A stretch of 64,000 nucleotides of DNA, taken from the NCBI RefSeq assembly GCF_014633365.1, contig NC_068346.1, forward strand, positions 17,443,030 to 17,507,029, given 5' to 3'. The notes under the pieces are model-generated. The model was given only the letters and a program-made list of their open reading frames with translations, was not told the DNA's origin and did no database searches. Positions within the stretch are counted from its first letter, which is position 1. Each line of letters begins with the position of its first letter. This stretch comes from Diospyros lotus. Lineage: Eukaryota; Streptophyta; Magnoliopsida; Ericales; Ebenaceae. Both the position numbers and the translations under genes were made by a program. Shown piece by piece: positions 10,870 through 22,020 of this stretch.

Positions 10870-12660
10870 GGGAGTCCATGTCGAGCTTTGGGTACTTGGT
10901 TTTTACAACCTTCCTCGTGTATTTGCCTTCACCACGAAGCACTCCCTTATGTTGTTTGGCACACGCAATAGAATGTCAATATTTGTCTTGAGCATTGATT
11001 TGGGTGGTAGAAGCATCACCCTAAGCTTGTTGAGCTCTATTTTTGACATCTTGAACCTAATCCCTGAGAACCTCGGCAAACTCTATGGCTTCACAATAGG
11101 CAATCTTAGTGGCCTTAAACTTACCCACCATCTTGGACAATCGAGTGTCCTTGTCTGTAACCTCACCCTTGAATTGGTCAAATTCAACTTGAAAATGATC
11201 GAGATCACGTTTGAGGGCGGCGTTGGCTTGGTTATTGCTGAATATTCCCTCTTAAACGATGCTTAGCTTCTTGATTGTTTGCAATCTGAGCTTCCTCTTG
11301 AGGCTGTGCCAAACACATATCGAAAATGACTAGTTTATGGGTAAAGTCTTTGACAATCTTAGTCCAACAACTAGATTCTTGTAAAGCTTTGCCTCACTTG
11401 GGCTTTTGCCTTAAAGACCTTGGTGGTTTTGAAGTTCACAAGACCCACCTTTATCTCCAATTTAATCTCCTAAAGAGCAACCTTGATATGGTAGGCGTCC
11501 ATGTTTTGCCAAAAGGGAAGGAAGCAAATAGCTAGAGAGAGAGATCAAAACGGAAGGGAAAAATCTTACCAAAAGACAATTGATAAGATAGTCTTTCTCC
11601 TAAATCTCCTTGGGAGTCGTAGCCGAAGCTTGGGGAACCCCTTTGAAAGGAGTAACATGATCCTCTTTGACCACACTTAACGGCACAACCAAAACCAAGC
11701 TTTTATCTCTTGAATCGACTACCAAAGGCTTAACTTCATCCTTTTTCCTTGTAGCATGGCAGATCAACAGCTCCCGAGGTCTTAGATTTGACTCCCAAGG
11801 TGTTGATATCTCATTCGTAGTAGGATGATCTTTGGGAAATAGTGAAATGTTGAGGTGTCTGAACAAATGGGAAATTACCACTGAAGAAACCATGAGGGAG
11901 AAGACCTTCTCTATGTCAGTCTTGGGGGAAGGCTCCTCTACCCCAACAACTTCTTGGCCTTCTATAGCCCTGCAACACCTGCCTATGAAGCTTGAATCAC
12001 TTTGGCTTTGAAAACTTTAACCTTTTCTTTCGTGGACTTTATCAGGGGGATTAGCAACTTGGGTCTTCACTCACACCACGACCCACCTCTTCGAAAAAGG
12101 CTCTAGGGCTTTAAAGGTATTCAAGTTAGCTTAGATGGACCTCTTCCCCTACCTTTAGATGGTAGCCATGATAGGCTCTAGGCTAGCAAACCTTGGGATA
12201 TCTATTATCTTTGTGGCTAGGTTGGTGATGAAGAACATGTCTCATTGATCATCAATTGCAAAACAAGCGATAAGATAAGCAAGGAGAAGCCAAAAAAAAA
12301 AAAAAAAGGGAAAAGAAAGAGAGACATGGAAACTTACAATAAGATAATCAAGTCTAAAATGCACAAGGTTCGGGCTTGGAGTAGTTCATTGCGGAAGTTT
12401 CAACATGTAATCAATACATGAGCAACTTTAGCCTGAATGCCTTCCAACTTCGAATGTTCATGCTGACCTTTTGTCCATTGGTTTGAAATTGCCTAAACCC
12501 CAATCGTAGGGCTTGGGTTCAAGGGCCTCACGAACATGAACTTTCTTTTCTAGTCATCAAAGTCCTTTGAACCCCCCAAGTCCCATTAGGACGAAGATGT
12601 GATGACTCTCAAGGGGAAATCATTGCTAGAAAGGTGGAAGCCCAAAAGGCGATAATGATG
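10870..12660 (-). pseudogene. Antisense extra-ORF remnant of the Tat-type element
   Basis: On the minus strand a broken frame gives coiled-coil-like sequence (complement of about 11,060-11,260: DHFQVEFDQFKGEV, then DTRLSKMVGKFKATKIAYCEA). Upstream is a Ser/Pro-rich stretch (complement of 11,600-11,893). Tat-lineage gypsy elements often carry an extra ORF in antisense between pol and the 3' LTR, and both position and strand fit. It is full of stops and frameshifts. The assignment rests on position and coiled-coil character, not on a confirmed domain. Confidence 0.4.
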
Positions 12661-12859
12661 GCAGAACCAGCATAGTCACATAACTATGCACGAGAAGTTA
12701 ACAAAGCAAATGGGAGGCGTGTGCACCAACAAAGGAGGGTGTGTCCAAAATTTAATAAAAGTAGCCCAAAAATTAATGAACATGATTGGCATGATATTAA
12801 CTTCCCAAGTCCAAAAATCCTGACATTTGGACTAAGTGGGGGAGTCTTGATGAGGTCGA

Positions 12860-13471
12860 TGTTGGGTTTGTGTTTCTTAATGAGGCCCAAGGCGATGGTA
12901 ATTTTTTGGGTGGGTTTTATCTTCATAGGTTTCGGCCTGGGATTGAAGAACCCAAGTCCATCATCACTTATTTGGCGGCCCATTTTAGAAGATGGGCCAC
13001 AAGCCCTTAATCATATCTTTGGAGGAGAAATGGGCTTTAGTCCATTTGCTTAAGATATGATGGAACCCATTTTGTTGAAGCCCAAGCCCACCTTGCTTAG
13101 CCCTAAAGCCCTCATATCTTTCTCTCTTGGCTTTGTGCTTTTGACTCACCGTCTTTGTGATCGATCTACCTTTGTGGTGACCTACTTTGTGTGGCTTTGA
13201 TCGATTGGGGAGAGAAGGCTTCGTTCTGTTTTGGCCGAGAGGTGTTGGGGGTTTTCTGGGCTTTCGGTTTGGGCTTTTTTGTGGCTTTGTGGTCCCTATT
13301 CGTTGGCGTTACCAAAGTGGTGAACGAACATACCAGATCTAAGCCTTGGAGCAGTCTTCGTGACTGCCATTGCCAAAAAGAGGTTTTCTCTTTACTTTGT
13401 GTATTGTTTCGGTTTCTGGTTCAATTATTATTGTGTACTAACCTTGTTTTGTTGGTGCTTCCGCCTCAACA
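12860..13471 (+). repeat. LTR A5, internally deleted
   Basis: 612 bp, TGTTGGGTTTG...CTCAACA. Compared with LTR1 (855 bp), it lacks about 240 bases after CCCTCATAT (near 13,115). That segment in the other copies carries the TATATAAGGCC-like TATA region, so this LTR has probably lost its core promoter. Confidence 0.8.
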
Positions 13472-13473
13472 AT

Positions 13474-13485
13474 TGGTATCAGAGC
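13474..13485 (+). promoter_or_regulatory. Primer binding site, initiator tRNA-Met
   Basis: TGGTATCAGAGC, complementary to the 3' end of plant initiator tRNA-Met, two bases after LTR A5. Equivalent sites on the minus strand lie at 25,783-25,794 (intact) and 22,789-22,800 (one change). Confidence 0.9.
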
Positions 13486-13849
13486 CTTGCTTGGCTCTTG
13501 GGTAGTGCTTGTTTTGAACCAGATCTGAAAAGCCCAATCATTTTTCAGATCCGATTTCACGCTAAGTGGTTTCCATATCAAATTTGATCTTGGTTCAATT
13601 ATTCTTTGCAGGTTGTGAGTTGGGTCGAAAGGACCCCAGATTCGGATTCAACAAGTCACGTGTCATCTTCTCGAGCAGTACGTGGCTGCTTACTTGCCTG
13701 CCAGTCGGCGGCGCATGGACTTGCAGGCGGCGGCACGTGGAGGCCGAGGTGCCCTTCTTCTGCTCCAGATCCGATCTTGCATCATTCACAGATCTTGCAT
13801 TAGCCCCGAGATTTGTCTTGATAACCTGTGTGGTTTTTTATATTATTTT

Positions 13850-14025
13850 TCTAAACAAGATTGAGAAAATATAATTCTCTATTTCTTGATAATAATACAA
13901 TGATTTCCCTTTTCTCTTTATAGAGGAAGAGAATAATACAAAAGGGAAATAACAAAAAAGGAAATAGGAATATACATAGAATATACATAGAATCTAAGAT
14001 ATACACAGAATATTCTATTTCTACA
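13850..14025 (-). repeat. Copia 3' LTR
   Basis: 176 bp. It carries an extra ATAGAATATAC-type 11-bp unit (around 13,976-13,990) absent from the other LTR, probably replication slippage after insertion. Confidence 0.93.
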
Positions 14026-14032
14026 CTCCCCC

Positions 14033-17000
14033 TCAAGCTGGCTTGAAGATATCTTCCATGGCCAGTTTGCTCACAAGTTTCTCAAACTGAGTTCTATGTA
14101 CTCCTTTTGTAAGAATGTCAGCCACTTGGTCAACTGTTGGAATGTAGGGCATACAAATTACTCCATTATCAATTTTTTCCTTAATAAAGTGTTTATCCAC
14201 CTCTACATGCTTTGTCCTGTCATGGAGAACTGGATTATGACCAATAGAGATTGCAACTTTATTATCACAATAAACTTTAGCTGGAAGGGAAGTGGAGACC
14301 CTCAAGTCTGATAGAAGCCTCTTTATCCAGATGACCTCACAAATACCATGAGCAACTGCACGAAATTCAGCTTCAGCACTGCTTTTGGCCACCACATTTT
14401 GTTTCTTACTCTTCCAAGTAACAAGATTGCCTCCCACAAAGGTGCAGTACCCTGATGTAGATCTTTGGTCAGTTATACTACCTGCCCAATCTGCATCTGT
14501 ATAAGCCTCTACATGAAGATGTCCACGTTTTCTAAAAAGTAGACCTTTCCCAGGGGTTCCCTTTAGGTATCGCAGAATTCTGTAGGTAGCTTCAAAATGT
14601 TGTGAACCAGGTGAGTGCATAAATTGACTTACAACACTTACAGCAAATGCTATGTCTGGTCGAGTATGGGATAAATAGATAAGTCTACCCACAAGTCTTT
14701 GATATTTCTCTCTTTCTACCACATTCTTAGCCTCGGCAGGTTGAAGTTTTAAGTTGGGTTCAATGGGAGTTTCAGCAACCTTACACCCAAGCATTCCTGT
14801 TTCACTGAGTAAATCCAGAATATACTTGCGTTGGTTGACAAAGATCCCCTCCTTAGATCTTGCAAATTCCATCCCAAGAAAGTACTTTAAAGGACCCAAG
14901 TCCTTTATCTCGAACTCATGAGCTAATCTCCTCTTAAGCTCTTCAATTTCTCCCTTGTCATCACCAGTCATTATTATATCATCCACATAGACAATTAAGA
15001 TTGCTTTCTTACCGTCGTTGGCGTGCTTGAAGAATAGTGTGTGGTCTGCTTGGCTCTGAATGTAACCATAACTTTTCACCGCCTTTCCAAATCTTTCAAA
15101 CCACGCTCTCGGAGACTGTTTTAGACCATACAATGATTTTTTTAAACGACATACCTTGTTTGTCCCGAGGCTCTTTTCAAACCTTGGTGGAAGATCCATA
15201 AACACTTATTCTTCTAAATCACCATTTAGGAAGACATTCTTTACATCAAATTGGTGGAGTGGCCAATCAAGATTCACTGCAAGGGAGAGGAGAACTCGAA
15301 TAGAGTTTATTTTAGCTACTGGAGCAAATGTTTCTTGATAGTCGATGCCGTATGTTTGGGTGAAACCCTTAGCAACCAGCCTTGCTTTGTATCTTTCAAT
15401 GCTCCCATCTGCCTTACATTTTATAGTAAATACCCACTTACAACCTACTGTGGCTTTGCCTTCTGGTTTGTTCACAATCTCCCAAGTTCCATTCTTTCTA
15501 AGAGCACTCATTTCCTCTTGGACTGCTAACTTCCAATCTGGATCACAAAGGGCATCCTGAATTGTTCTTGGGACATGCAGGTTAGAAATATTTGAAAGAA
15601 AGGCTTTATGATGATTGGACAATTTTTGGTATGACAGGTATTTAACAATTGGGTGTTTGGTACAAGATCTCACTCCTTTCCTAGTAGCAATAGGGACATC
15701 AAGATCAGACAAATCAAATGTAGAATAATCTGTAGGAGTGAGTTTAGAGTTATCATGAGAAGAAGAAGAACTATCGGAAACCCCATCACTCGAAGACGTC
15801 GATTGTTCAATTGTTAGAGGAATATTTGGACTGATAGTATTTTTCAAGGTTTGTCTTCTAGTATAAAATTGAAGCTCCGGTTTTGGAATATTTTGATCCA
15901 TTTATGGTAATTCTCCCCCTGGTTCCAATCCCATCATGTTAGGCACTTGTGAACCAGACACACCTTGTTCCACAATATTTGGAACATTTATATCCTTGAG
16001 TTGTTTATTAGAGTGGAGGGGAGCACCAATCATGGTAGGACGAGGATCCTCAACATTAGAATTCAAAAAATTATCTTCTTTCTCAATATGCTCCCCCTGA
16101 AGATGATTTTTGGGAAAGTAGGGTTGAGTTTCGAGGAAAGACACATCCATACGAATATAAGTTTTTTTGGTAACAGGATTAAAATATTTGTACCCTTTTT
16201 TATTTGGTGCATAGCCCAGAAAGACACATTTTTCAGCTGTGGGATCCAATTTAGAACGAAAAATGTGAGGAACATAAACAAAGCAAGTGCATCCAAAAAC
16301 TTTTAAGGGTAACTCAGAATATATACGACAGAGAGGGAAGAGTTGTTTTAAAGAGTGTAAGAGGGTTTGAAACTGTAGAACACGAGTGGGCATACGATTA
16401 ATGAGATAGGAAGCGGTTAAAATTGCATCACCCCAGAGGTATTTAGGGACATTCATAGAAAACATGATGGCCCTGGCAACCTCGAGTAGATGTCGATTTT
16501 TTCGTTCAGCAATACCATTTTGTTGGGGAGTTTCACGACAAGTGGATTGATGTAAAATTCTTTTTTCTTTTAAAAAAACCCCCAAAGAGTCATTAAAATA
16601 TTCAGTGCCATTATCAGATCGAAGAATACAGATTTTTGTGTTAAATTGAGCTTCAATCAAATGGAAAAAATCTTTGAAAGTTCTAGGCACATCTGATTTT
16701 TTTGCAAGTAAGTAAACCCAACAAAGTCGAGTATGATCATCAATAAAAGTAACAAATCACTTTTTGCCAGACAAAGTGGAGACTTTAGAAGGACCCCAAA
16801 CATCACTATGTATTAAATAGAATGGTTTTGAAGGACAATAAGGTTTTGAAAGAAATTTAACACGATGATCTTTGGATAAATGACAACTCTCGCATTGAAA
16901 CATAGAAGGATCCACTCCTTTAAACAACGTAGGAAATAAATATTTCAAGTAAGGAAAACTGGGATGACCTAGCCTAAGATGCCATTGCATTATTTGATTA

Positions 17001-18478
17001 GAAACAGAAGTAGAACTAATACCACTCAGCCTGTGAGCTTTTTTATTATGCAAGACATCCCCATCGAAATAATAGAGCCCGTTTATTTCTTTAGCACTGC
17101 CAATCGTCTTCCCCGAGTTCTGGGCCTGAAAAATGTAATAGGAATAAAAAAAGATAACACGACAGTTAGAATCTTTGGAGAGTTTACTAACAGAAAGAAG
17201 ATTGCAAGTAAGTTTAGGAACATGGAGTACTGATTGAAGATCAATATTCTCAGAAAGTTTAATGAGTCCTTTACCTGCAATAGGTGAAAGACTACCATCG
17301 GCTATTTTTATTTTTTCACTACCAGAACAGGGAACATACGAGTTGAAGAGATGAGATAAACCAGTCATATGATCAGATGCTCCTGAATCAATGATCCATG
17401 GAACAGATTGAAAAGAGCTAGATAGGGCAAAAGAGTTTCTACCTGAATAGGCCAAAGAACAATTGGGTGTACCAGGGGACAAATTAGGCTTTAGTAGTCG
17501 CAGAAGTTGATCAAGTTGCTCTTTGTTGAATGGTCCTATATCAGCTTCATGTGCAGTAGGTTGGGATCGCTTTGATCTAGACTTCCAATTGGCTGGCTTG
17601 CCATGAAGCACTCAACAGGTCTCCCGAGTATGGCGTGGTTTATTGCAATGATCACACCAAACACGAGGTTTTTCTTCTGCCTTTCGTTGACGCGCAATAT
17701 GCCGTCCACCAGCATTAGCATCAGCAGTCACAAGTGCCATATTTTCAGATAACCCACTTTCTCCACTCTTTTTCTTGCCCAACATAACCAGTCTTCGGCT
17801 TTCTTCACGCCGAACTTCAGAGAAGGCTTCACTAAGAGATGGAAGTGGATTTCTACCAACGATCCTCCCTCGGATTTCATCATACTCAACATTGAGTCCA
17901 GCAAGAAACTTAAATACTCGATTAGCATCGACCATTTTCTGATAATACTTGCAATCTTCTGTGTTTTTCCACTCATATGTATTGAAGAGATCTAAGTCCT
18001 GCCAAATGCGCTTTAAAGAATTAAAATATAGGGTGACAGTATCACTACCTTGTCGAATCTCACCAAGTTTCAAGTTGAGCTCGTAGATTTGGGATTGATT
18101 CCCCAAATCGGAATACATGGCAGTGACTTCATCCCATAGTTCTTTTGCTGTAGAGAAGCACATATAGTTCGAACTTATCTCTTCCTCCATGGAGTTAACA
18201 AGCCACGTCATCACCATCGAATTCTCGGCATCCCAAATGTCATATAGCGGGTCTTTGCTGTCTGGGGTTAATGTGGCGCCAGTCAAATAGCCAATCTTTC
18301 CCCGACCTCGAATGTACATACAAACAGATTGCGACCAACGTAGGAAATTAGTACCATTGAGACGAATGGTCGTAATCTGTACCGGATGTGAGTCGGAGGA
18401 GTTTCGAGAAACTCGAAACTGAGCTTGAGAAGACTGAGATTGTTGGGTCGGAGTGACTGAGGATGCAGAGTCATTCAT
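14033..18478 (-). pseudogene. Copia gag-pol polyprotein with four in-frame stops
   Basis: A single 1,482-codon frame from ATG at 18,478 to TGA at 14,033-14,035, with no frameshift. Domains in order: gag (UBN2 type) with knuckle CDHCNKPRHTRETC; protease WIIDSGASDHM (near 17,390); gag-pre-integrase (HLRLGH, CESC); integrase with FIDDHTR, RSDNGTEY and ERKNR; RT with YVDD (14,978-14,989); RNase H with YCDNKVA and ADILTKG. Four premature stops break it: TGA at 17,612-17,614 (end of gag) and 16,757-16,759 (start of integrase core), TAA at 15,902-15,904 and 15,206-15,208 (inside RT). The first two replace a Trp usual in the family. All catalytic residues I looked for are otherwise present. It is not autonomous as it stands. 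Confidence 0.9.
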
Positions 18479-19113
18479 GATGGTTGAAGAAACGGATTAG
18501 GGCAGCAGAAGCAAGGACCCACTACCAGTTGGATCTGGATCTGGATCGGATCTGGATCTGGATCAGTACAAATATGGAGACCCTAGTAAAGACCCATGGA
18601 TCTGGATCCTTGAATCTGGGTACCCAGTTGCCCAAATCGCAGCACAAATCGCACGAACGACCAGTACGAACAGCAGCACAAATCGCACGAACTAAGCACG
18701 AACGAGGCAGCAAGAGCGAAGAATAGGAGCGGCTCTGATGCGCGATGCAGAGCCGACCTTCTCGACAGCAACAAGTGCGGACGTCCGATGGAGAAGCAGC
18801 ACGAACGACGGATAGGAGCGGCTCTGGAGTGCAACGCGATCCTTCGCAACTGAGAATAGCAACAGGCGCGACTGATGAAAGCCGACCTTTGCGAGAGGCT
18901 AGGAGATCGCGACCGTTCCAGAGGTGGGAACCAGAGGCGGCGGCTGAAGATGCAGCAGCAGCGGTCGGGATGGCTGAATCTCAGAGGGGGCGACTGCTGG
19001 AGGGTGGTCAGTGAAGAACGGCGGGACTTCTAGGGTATGGCAGAGGAATAGAGGAAATTAGGGTTTCACAGTTGAACGGCTGTGATTTAATCCTAATTCC
19101 TGCTCTGATACCA
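18479..19113 (-). other. Copia leader and primer binding site
   Basis: About 635 bases of untranslated leader between the 5' LTR and gag. It contains GGATCTGGATCT-like repeats near 18,530-18,560. The PBS (complement of GCTCTGATACCA, 19,102-19,113) matches initiator tRNA-Met. Open frames here are not genes. Confidence 0.8.
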
Positions 19114-19278
19114 TCTAAACAAGATTGAGAAAATATAATTCTCTATTTCTTGATAATAATACAATGATTTCCCTTTTCTCTTTATAGAGGAAGAGAATAA
19201 TACAAAAGGGAAATAACAAAAAAGGAAATAGGAATATACATAGAATCTAAGATATATACAGAATATTCTATTTCTACA
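19114..19278 (-). repeat. Copia 5' LTR
   Basis: 165 bp, in element orientation TGTAGAAATAG...CTTGTTTAGA. Almost identical to the other LTR. Ends in TG but terminates GA rather than CA on the inner side. Confidence 0.93.
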
Positions 19279-19691
19279 ATTTTATGTGATTTATTTGTGA
19301 TTATTTAATTGCTTGGTGCCTTTAATTATTGCTAAGTAAATTTGTGATATCTGTGAAACCTGCATTTACTTGTGGCTGTTTTGTTGCTTAGTGCTTCATT
19401 ATTCTGCCGAGTAAATCTGTTAGGTATCGGAATCTGTTTCTGATCTTCATCTAGTATCAACTTGGTATTTTGTTTGATATATTTGTGATTTACCTTGCCA
19501 TTATTAACTGCTAAGTGCTTTTAATTTTCTGCAAGTAAATTTGTGTTAGTTGATTGTTGTTTGAAGACCTGCCCTAGTTGAAGTTATTCTTTGTGATTAG
19601 GTTGCCTAAATCTTTGGGTTGAAACTTAGTGTTTCTTAGTCCCTTTTATAGGTTGCATTTTTTTATTGTGTTGTGCATATTCTTTGTGAAC

Positions 19692-20498
19692 ATGACTACA
19701 TATTTTGAATTGAATGTTTTCAATGGAAAGGGGGATTTCTCTATATGGCAACAAAAAATGAAAGAAATTTTAGTACAACAAAAAGTCTCTAAGGTTATAG
19801 GTGGAAAATATCCTGAAGGTACTAAAGAGGAACAAAAACTTGAAGCTGATGAACTTGCCTATACTTTTATAATCTTGCATCTCTCTAATTTAGTGTTAAG
19901 AGAAGTAGGAAAACTTGACACAACTAAAGAATTTTGGAAAAAATTGGAGGAATTATATGTTAAGAAATCCACCCCTAATAAGCTTTATTTGCTTGAAAGT
20001 TTCTTTAGTTTTAAGATTGATCCCTCTAGGGACCTAGATGACAACTTAGATGTCTTTAACAAGTTGGTTCAAAATATCATAAATTGTGGTGAAACAGTGT
20101 CGGAAGAATACAAGTCAATTATTTTGTTAAATGTCATTCCTGATACTTATAAAGAAGTTAAAAATGTCATTAAGTATGTTAGGGATACGTTAACACCTGA
20201 AATCGTCATAGATTCTCTTAGGAGTAAGGAAATGAAATTAAGTAGAGTGAAAAAATATGGTGAGGTCCACATGATAAGGGGTAGGCCTAAATTTAAGAAT
20301 CAAGAGAAAGGTAGCAAGAAAGGCAAAGGTAGGTCAAAATCCAAAACCCAAGGGAAGGGTAAGAAGTGTTACGGTTGTGGGAAAGTCGGACACTTCATTA
20401 AGGATTGTTATGCCGAGAAGGGTAAACAAAAAGAAAAGGAGAAAGATCATGAAGAGACAAATGTGGTTACCTCTTATGATCCAAGTGAGGTATATTAA
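19692..20498 (+). CDS. Gag of gag-only LTR element, intact (copy A)
   Basis: 268 residues. A Copia-type capsid (DUF4219/UBN2 style) would form virus-like particles and package element RNA. The N-terminus MTTYFELNVFNGKGDFSIW is typical; the knuckle CYGCGKVGHFIKDC (CX2CX4HX4C) near residues 224-237 binds RNA. The C-terminus is Lys/Glu-rich. I chose ATG 19,692 because copies B and C begin at the matching position; an in-frame ATG at 19,629 would add 21 hydrophobic residues. The stop is followed directly by tandem repeats and the 3' LTR, with no protease, integrase or RT. It is the only uninterrupted gag of the three and may supply the others in trans. Transcription could be weakened by the deletion in LTR A5 and by the Copia insertion in the leader. 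Confidence 0.85.
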   Translation: MTTYFELNVFNGKGDFSIWQQKMKEILVQQKVSKVIGGKYPEGTKEEQKLEADELAYTFIILHLSNLVLREVGKLDTTKEFWKKLEELYVKKSTPNKLYLLESFFSFKIDPSRDLDDNLDVFNKLVQNIINCGETVSEEYKSIILLNVIPDTYKEVKNVIKYVRDTLTPEIVIDSLRSKEMKLSRVKKYGEVHMIRGRPKFKNQEKGSKKGKGRSKSKTQGKGKKCYGCGKVGHFIKDCYAEKGKQKEKEKDHEETNVVTSYDPSEVY

Positions 20499-20954
20499 AG
20501 GAATGATGTGGTAGATCCTAACCTAAGGGGTAGGATGAGTGAGAGATCCTAGCCTAAGTGGGAGGATGAGTCAATGGATAAGGATTGTGTGTTCGTCATT
20601 CCATTTTAGAGAAGGGTCAAGTATCCTTATTTCCACCATCTCGAGCAAGGTGGAGAGTCAATCCTAACCTAAGTGGGAGGATTAGTGAGATCCAAACCTA
20701 AGTGGGATGGAGAGAGAGCTAGCTCATGTTTATGCATTCATTGGATGTTTATGCATTTGTTGCAAAATTATGCATTTGTTGCATGTTTATGCATTCGTTA
20801 CATGATTATGCATTTGTTGCAAGATTAAGCATTTGTTGCATGTTTATGCATTCGTTGCAAGATTATGCATTTGCTGCAAGATTATGCATTTGTTGCATGT
20901 GCTTGTTTCTTGTTGCTTGTGTGTGCTGGCCTCATTAGGAATCAAGGTGGAGAT
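20499..20954 (+). repeat. Two minisatellites between gag and 3' LTR (copy A)
   Basis: First, imperfect units of about 29-30 bases built on GATCCTAACCTAAGTGGGAG (about 20,515-20,715, interrupted). Then an array of a 19-base unit, TGCATTTGTTGCATGTTTA and variants, about nine copies from roughly 20,731 to 20,900. Because 19 is not a multiple of three, translation in any frame cycles with a 19-residue period, which explains the spurious frame at 20,726-20,938. A polypurine-like AAGGTGGAGA (20,944-20,953) primes the 3' LTR. Confidence 0.85.
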
Positions 20955-21456
20955 TGTTGGGTTTGTGTTTCCTAATGAGGCCCAAGGCGATGACGATTTT
21001 TTGGGTGAGTTTTATCTTCATAGGTTTCAGCTCGGGATTGAAGAACCCAAGTTTGTCACCACTTATTTGGCAGCCTATTTTAGAAGATGGGCCACAAGCC
21101 CTTAATCATATCTTTAGAGGAGAAATGAGTTTTAGCCCATTTGCTCAAGATATGAAGGAGCCCATTTTGTTGAAGCCCAAGCCCACCTTGCTTAATAACC
21201 CTAAAGCCCTCATATATAAGGCCATTGTGTGGCCCTCTCTTGGTGTTTCCCTCTCATGGCCGAAACCCTAGTTTCTTTGGTGTTCCCTTCCTTGGCCGAT
21301 TGCTTCTCTCTCACCTTCCATGTTTGATCGATTGTGATTGGGACTTCTTGCCTTTTGTGGATTGATCTATCCATCCATTCTCGCGACCGCCTTTTCTTGT
21401 GTGCGAAAGACAATACCTTCAATGCTGATCTCAACCTCTATATATTTCTCACTTAA
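20955..21456 (+). repeat. LTR A3, truncated
   Basis: Begins TGTTGGGTTTGTG like LTR A5 and keeps the TATATAAGGCC region (near 21,213) that A5 lacks. Homology with LTR1 stops near 21,456, so the last third, including the CA end, is missing. The open frames here (for example 20,954-21,271) are LTR sequence. Confidence 0.8.
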
Positions 21457-21550
21457 TGGCATGTTAAATGATGGGGCTTTTTAGATCTGGTTCGAAACAA
21501 GCATTACCCAAGAGCCAAGCAAGGCTCTCAACCATACTTAATGGCATGTT
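21451..21550. other. Scrambled junction with filler DNA
   Basis: ACTTAATGGCATGTT occurs at 21,451-21,465 and again at 21,536-21,550. Between them lie 70 bases that are an antisense copy of the stretch just inside the PBS (compare 25,730-25,787). On the left is LTR A3, on the right gag B in antisense. The structure looks like template switching or end joining between two element copies. Confidence 0.75.
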
Positions 21551-22020
21551 TAACTTCTTTATAAGTATCAAGAATGGCATTTAACAAAATAATTGCCTTG
21601 TATTCCTCCGACACTGTTTTACCACAATTTATGATATCTTGAATCAACTTATTAAAGACATCTAAGTTGTCATCTAGGTCCCTAGAGGAGTCAATCTTAA
21701 AACTAAAGAAACTTTTAAGCAAATAAAACTTATTAGGGGTGGATTTCGTAACATATAATTTCCTCCAATTTTTCCCAAAATTCTTTAGTTTTGTCAAGTT
21801 TTCCTATTTTCCTTAACACTGAATCAGAGAGATGCAAGATTATAGAAGTATAGGCAAGTTCATCAGCTTCAAGTTTTTGTTCCTCTTTAGTACCTTCAGG
21901 ATATTTTCCATCTATAGCCTTAGAGACTTTTTGTTGTACTAAATTTTCCTTCATTTTCTGTTGCCATATAGAGAAATCCTCCTTTCCATTGAAAACATTC
22001 AATTCAAAATGTGTAGTCAT
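21537..22020 (-). pseudogene. Truncated gag (copy B)
   Basis: Starts at ATG 22,020 (MTTHFELNVFNGK) and aligns with gag A. A frameshift near 21,760 breaks it (KLEEIICYEIHP then stop), after which the frame continues as KLYVTKSTPNKF. It ends at the junction near 21,537, losing the zinc knuckle and C-terminal basic region. Confidence 0.85.

Larger units (their letters stand above)
13850..19278 (-). mobile_element. Young full-length Copia retrotransposon
   Basis: 5,429 bp, nested in the leader of the gag-only element. TSD ATTTT is perfect (13,845-13,849 and 19,279-19,283). LTRs are at 13,850-14,025 (176 bp) and 19,114-19,278 (165 bp). They differ only by an 11-bp tandem duplication and one substitution, so insertion is recent. 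The primer binding site (complement of 19,102-19,113) directly follows the 5' LTR, and the polypurine tract is the complement of 14,026-14,037. The polyprotein occupies 14,033-18,478. Removing the element restores a continuous leader for the host TR-GAG copy. Confidence 0.95.

Noticed and set aside
14096..14311. Plus-strand frames across the Copia element
   Set aside because: They are antisense shadows of the polyprotein.
20726..20938. Cys/Met-rich repeat protein
   Set aside because: Translation of a 19-base minisatellite in a retrotransposon; the periodicity explains the repeats and there is no start context.
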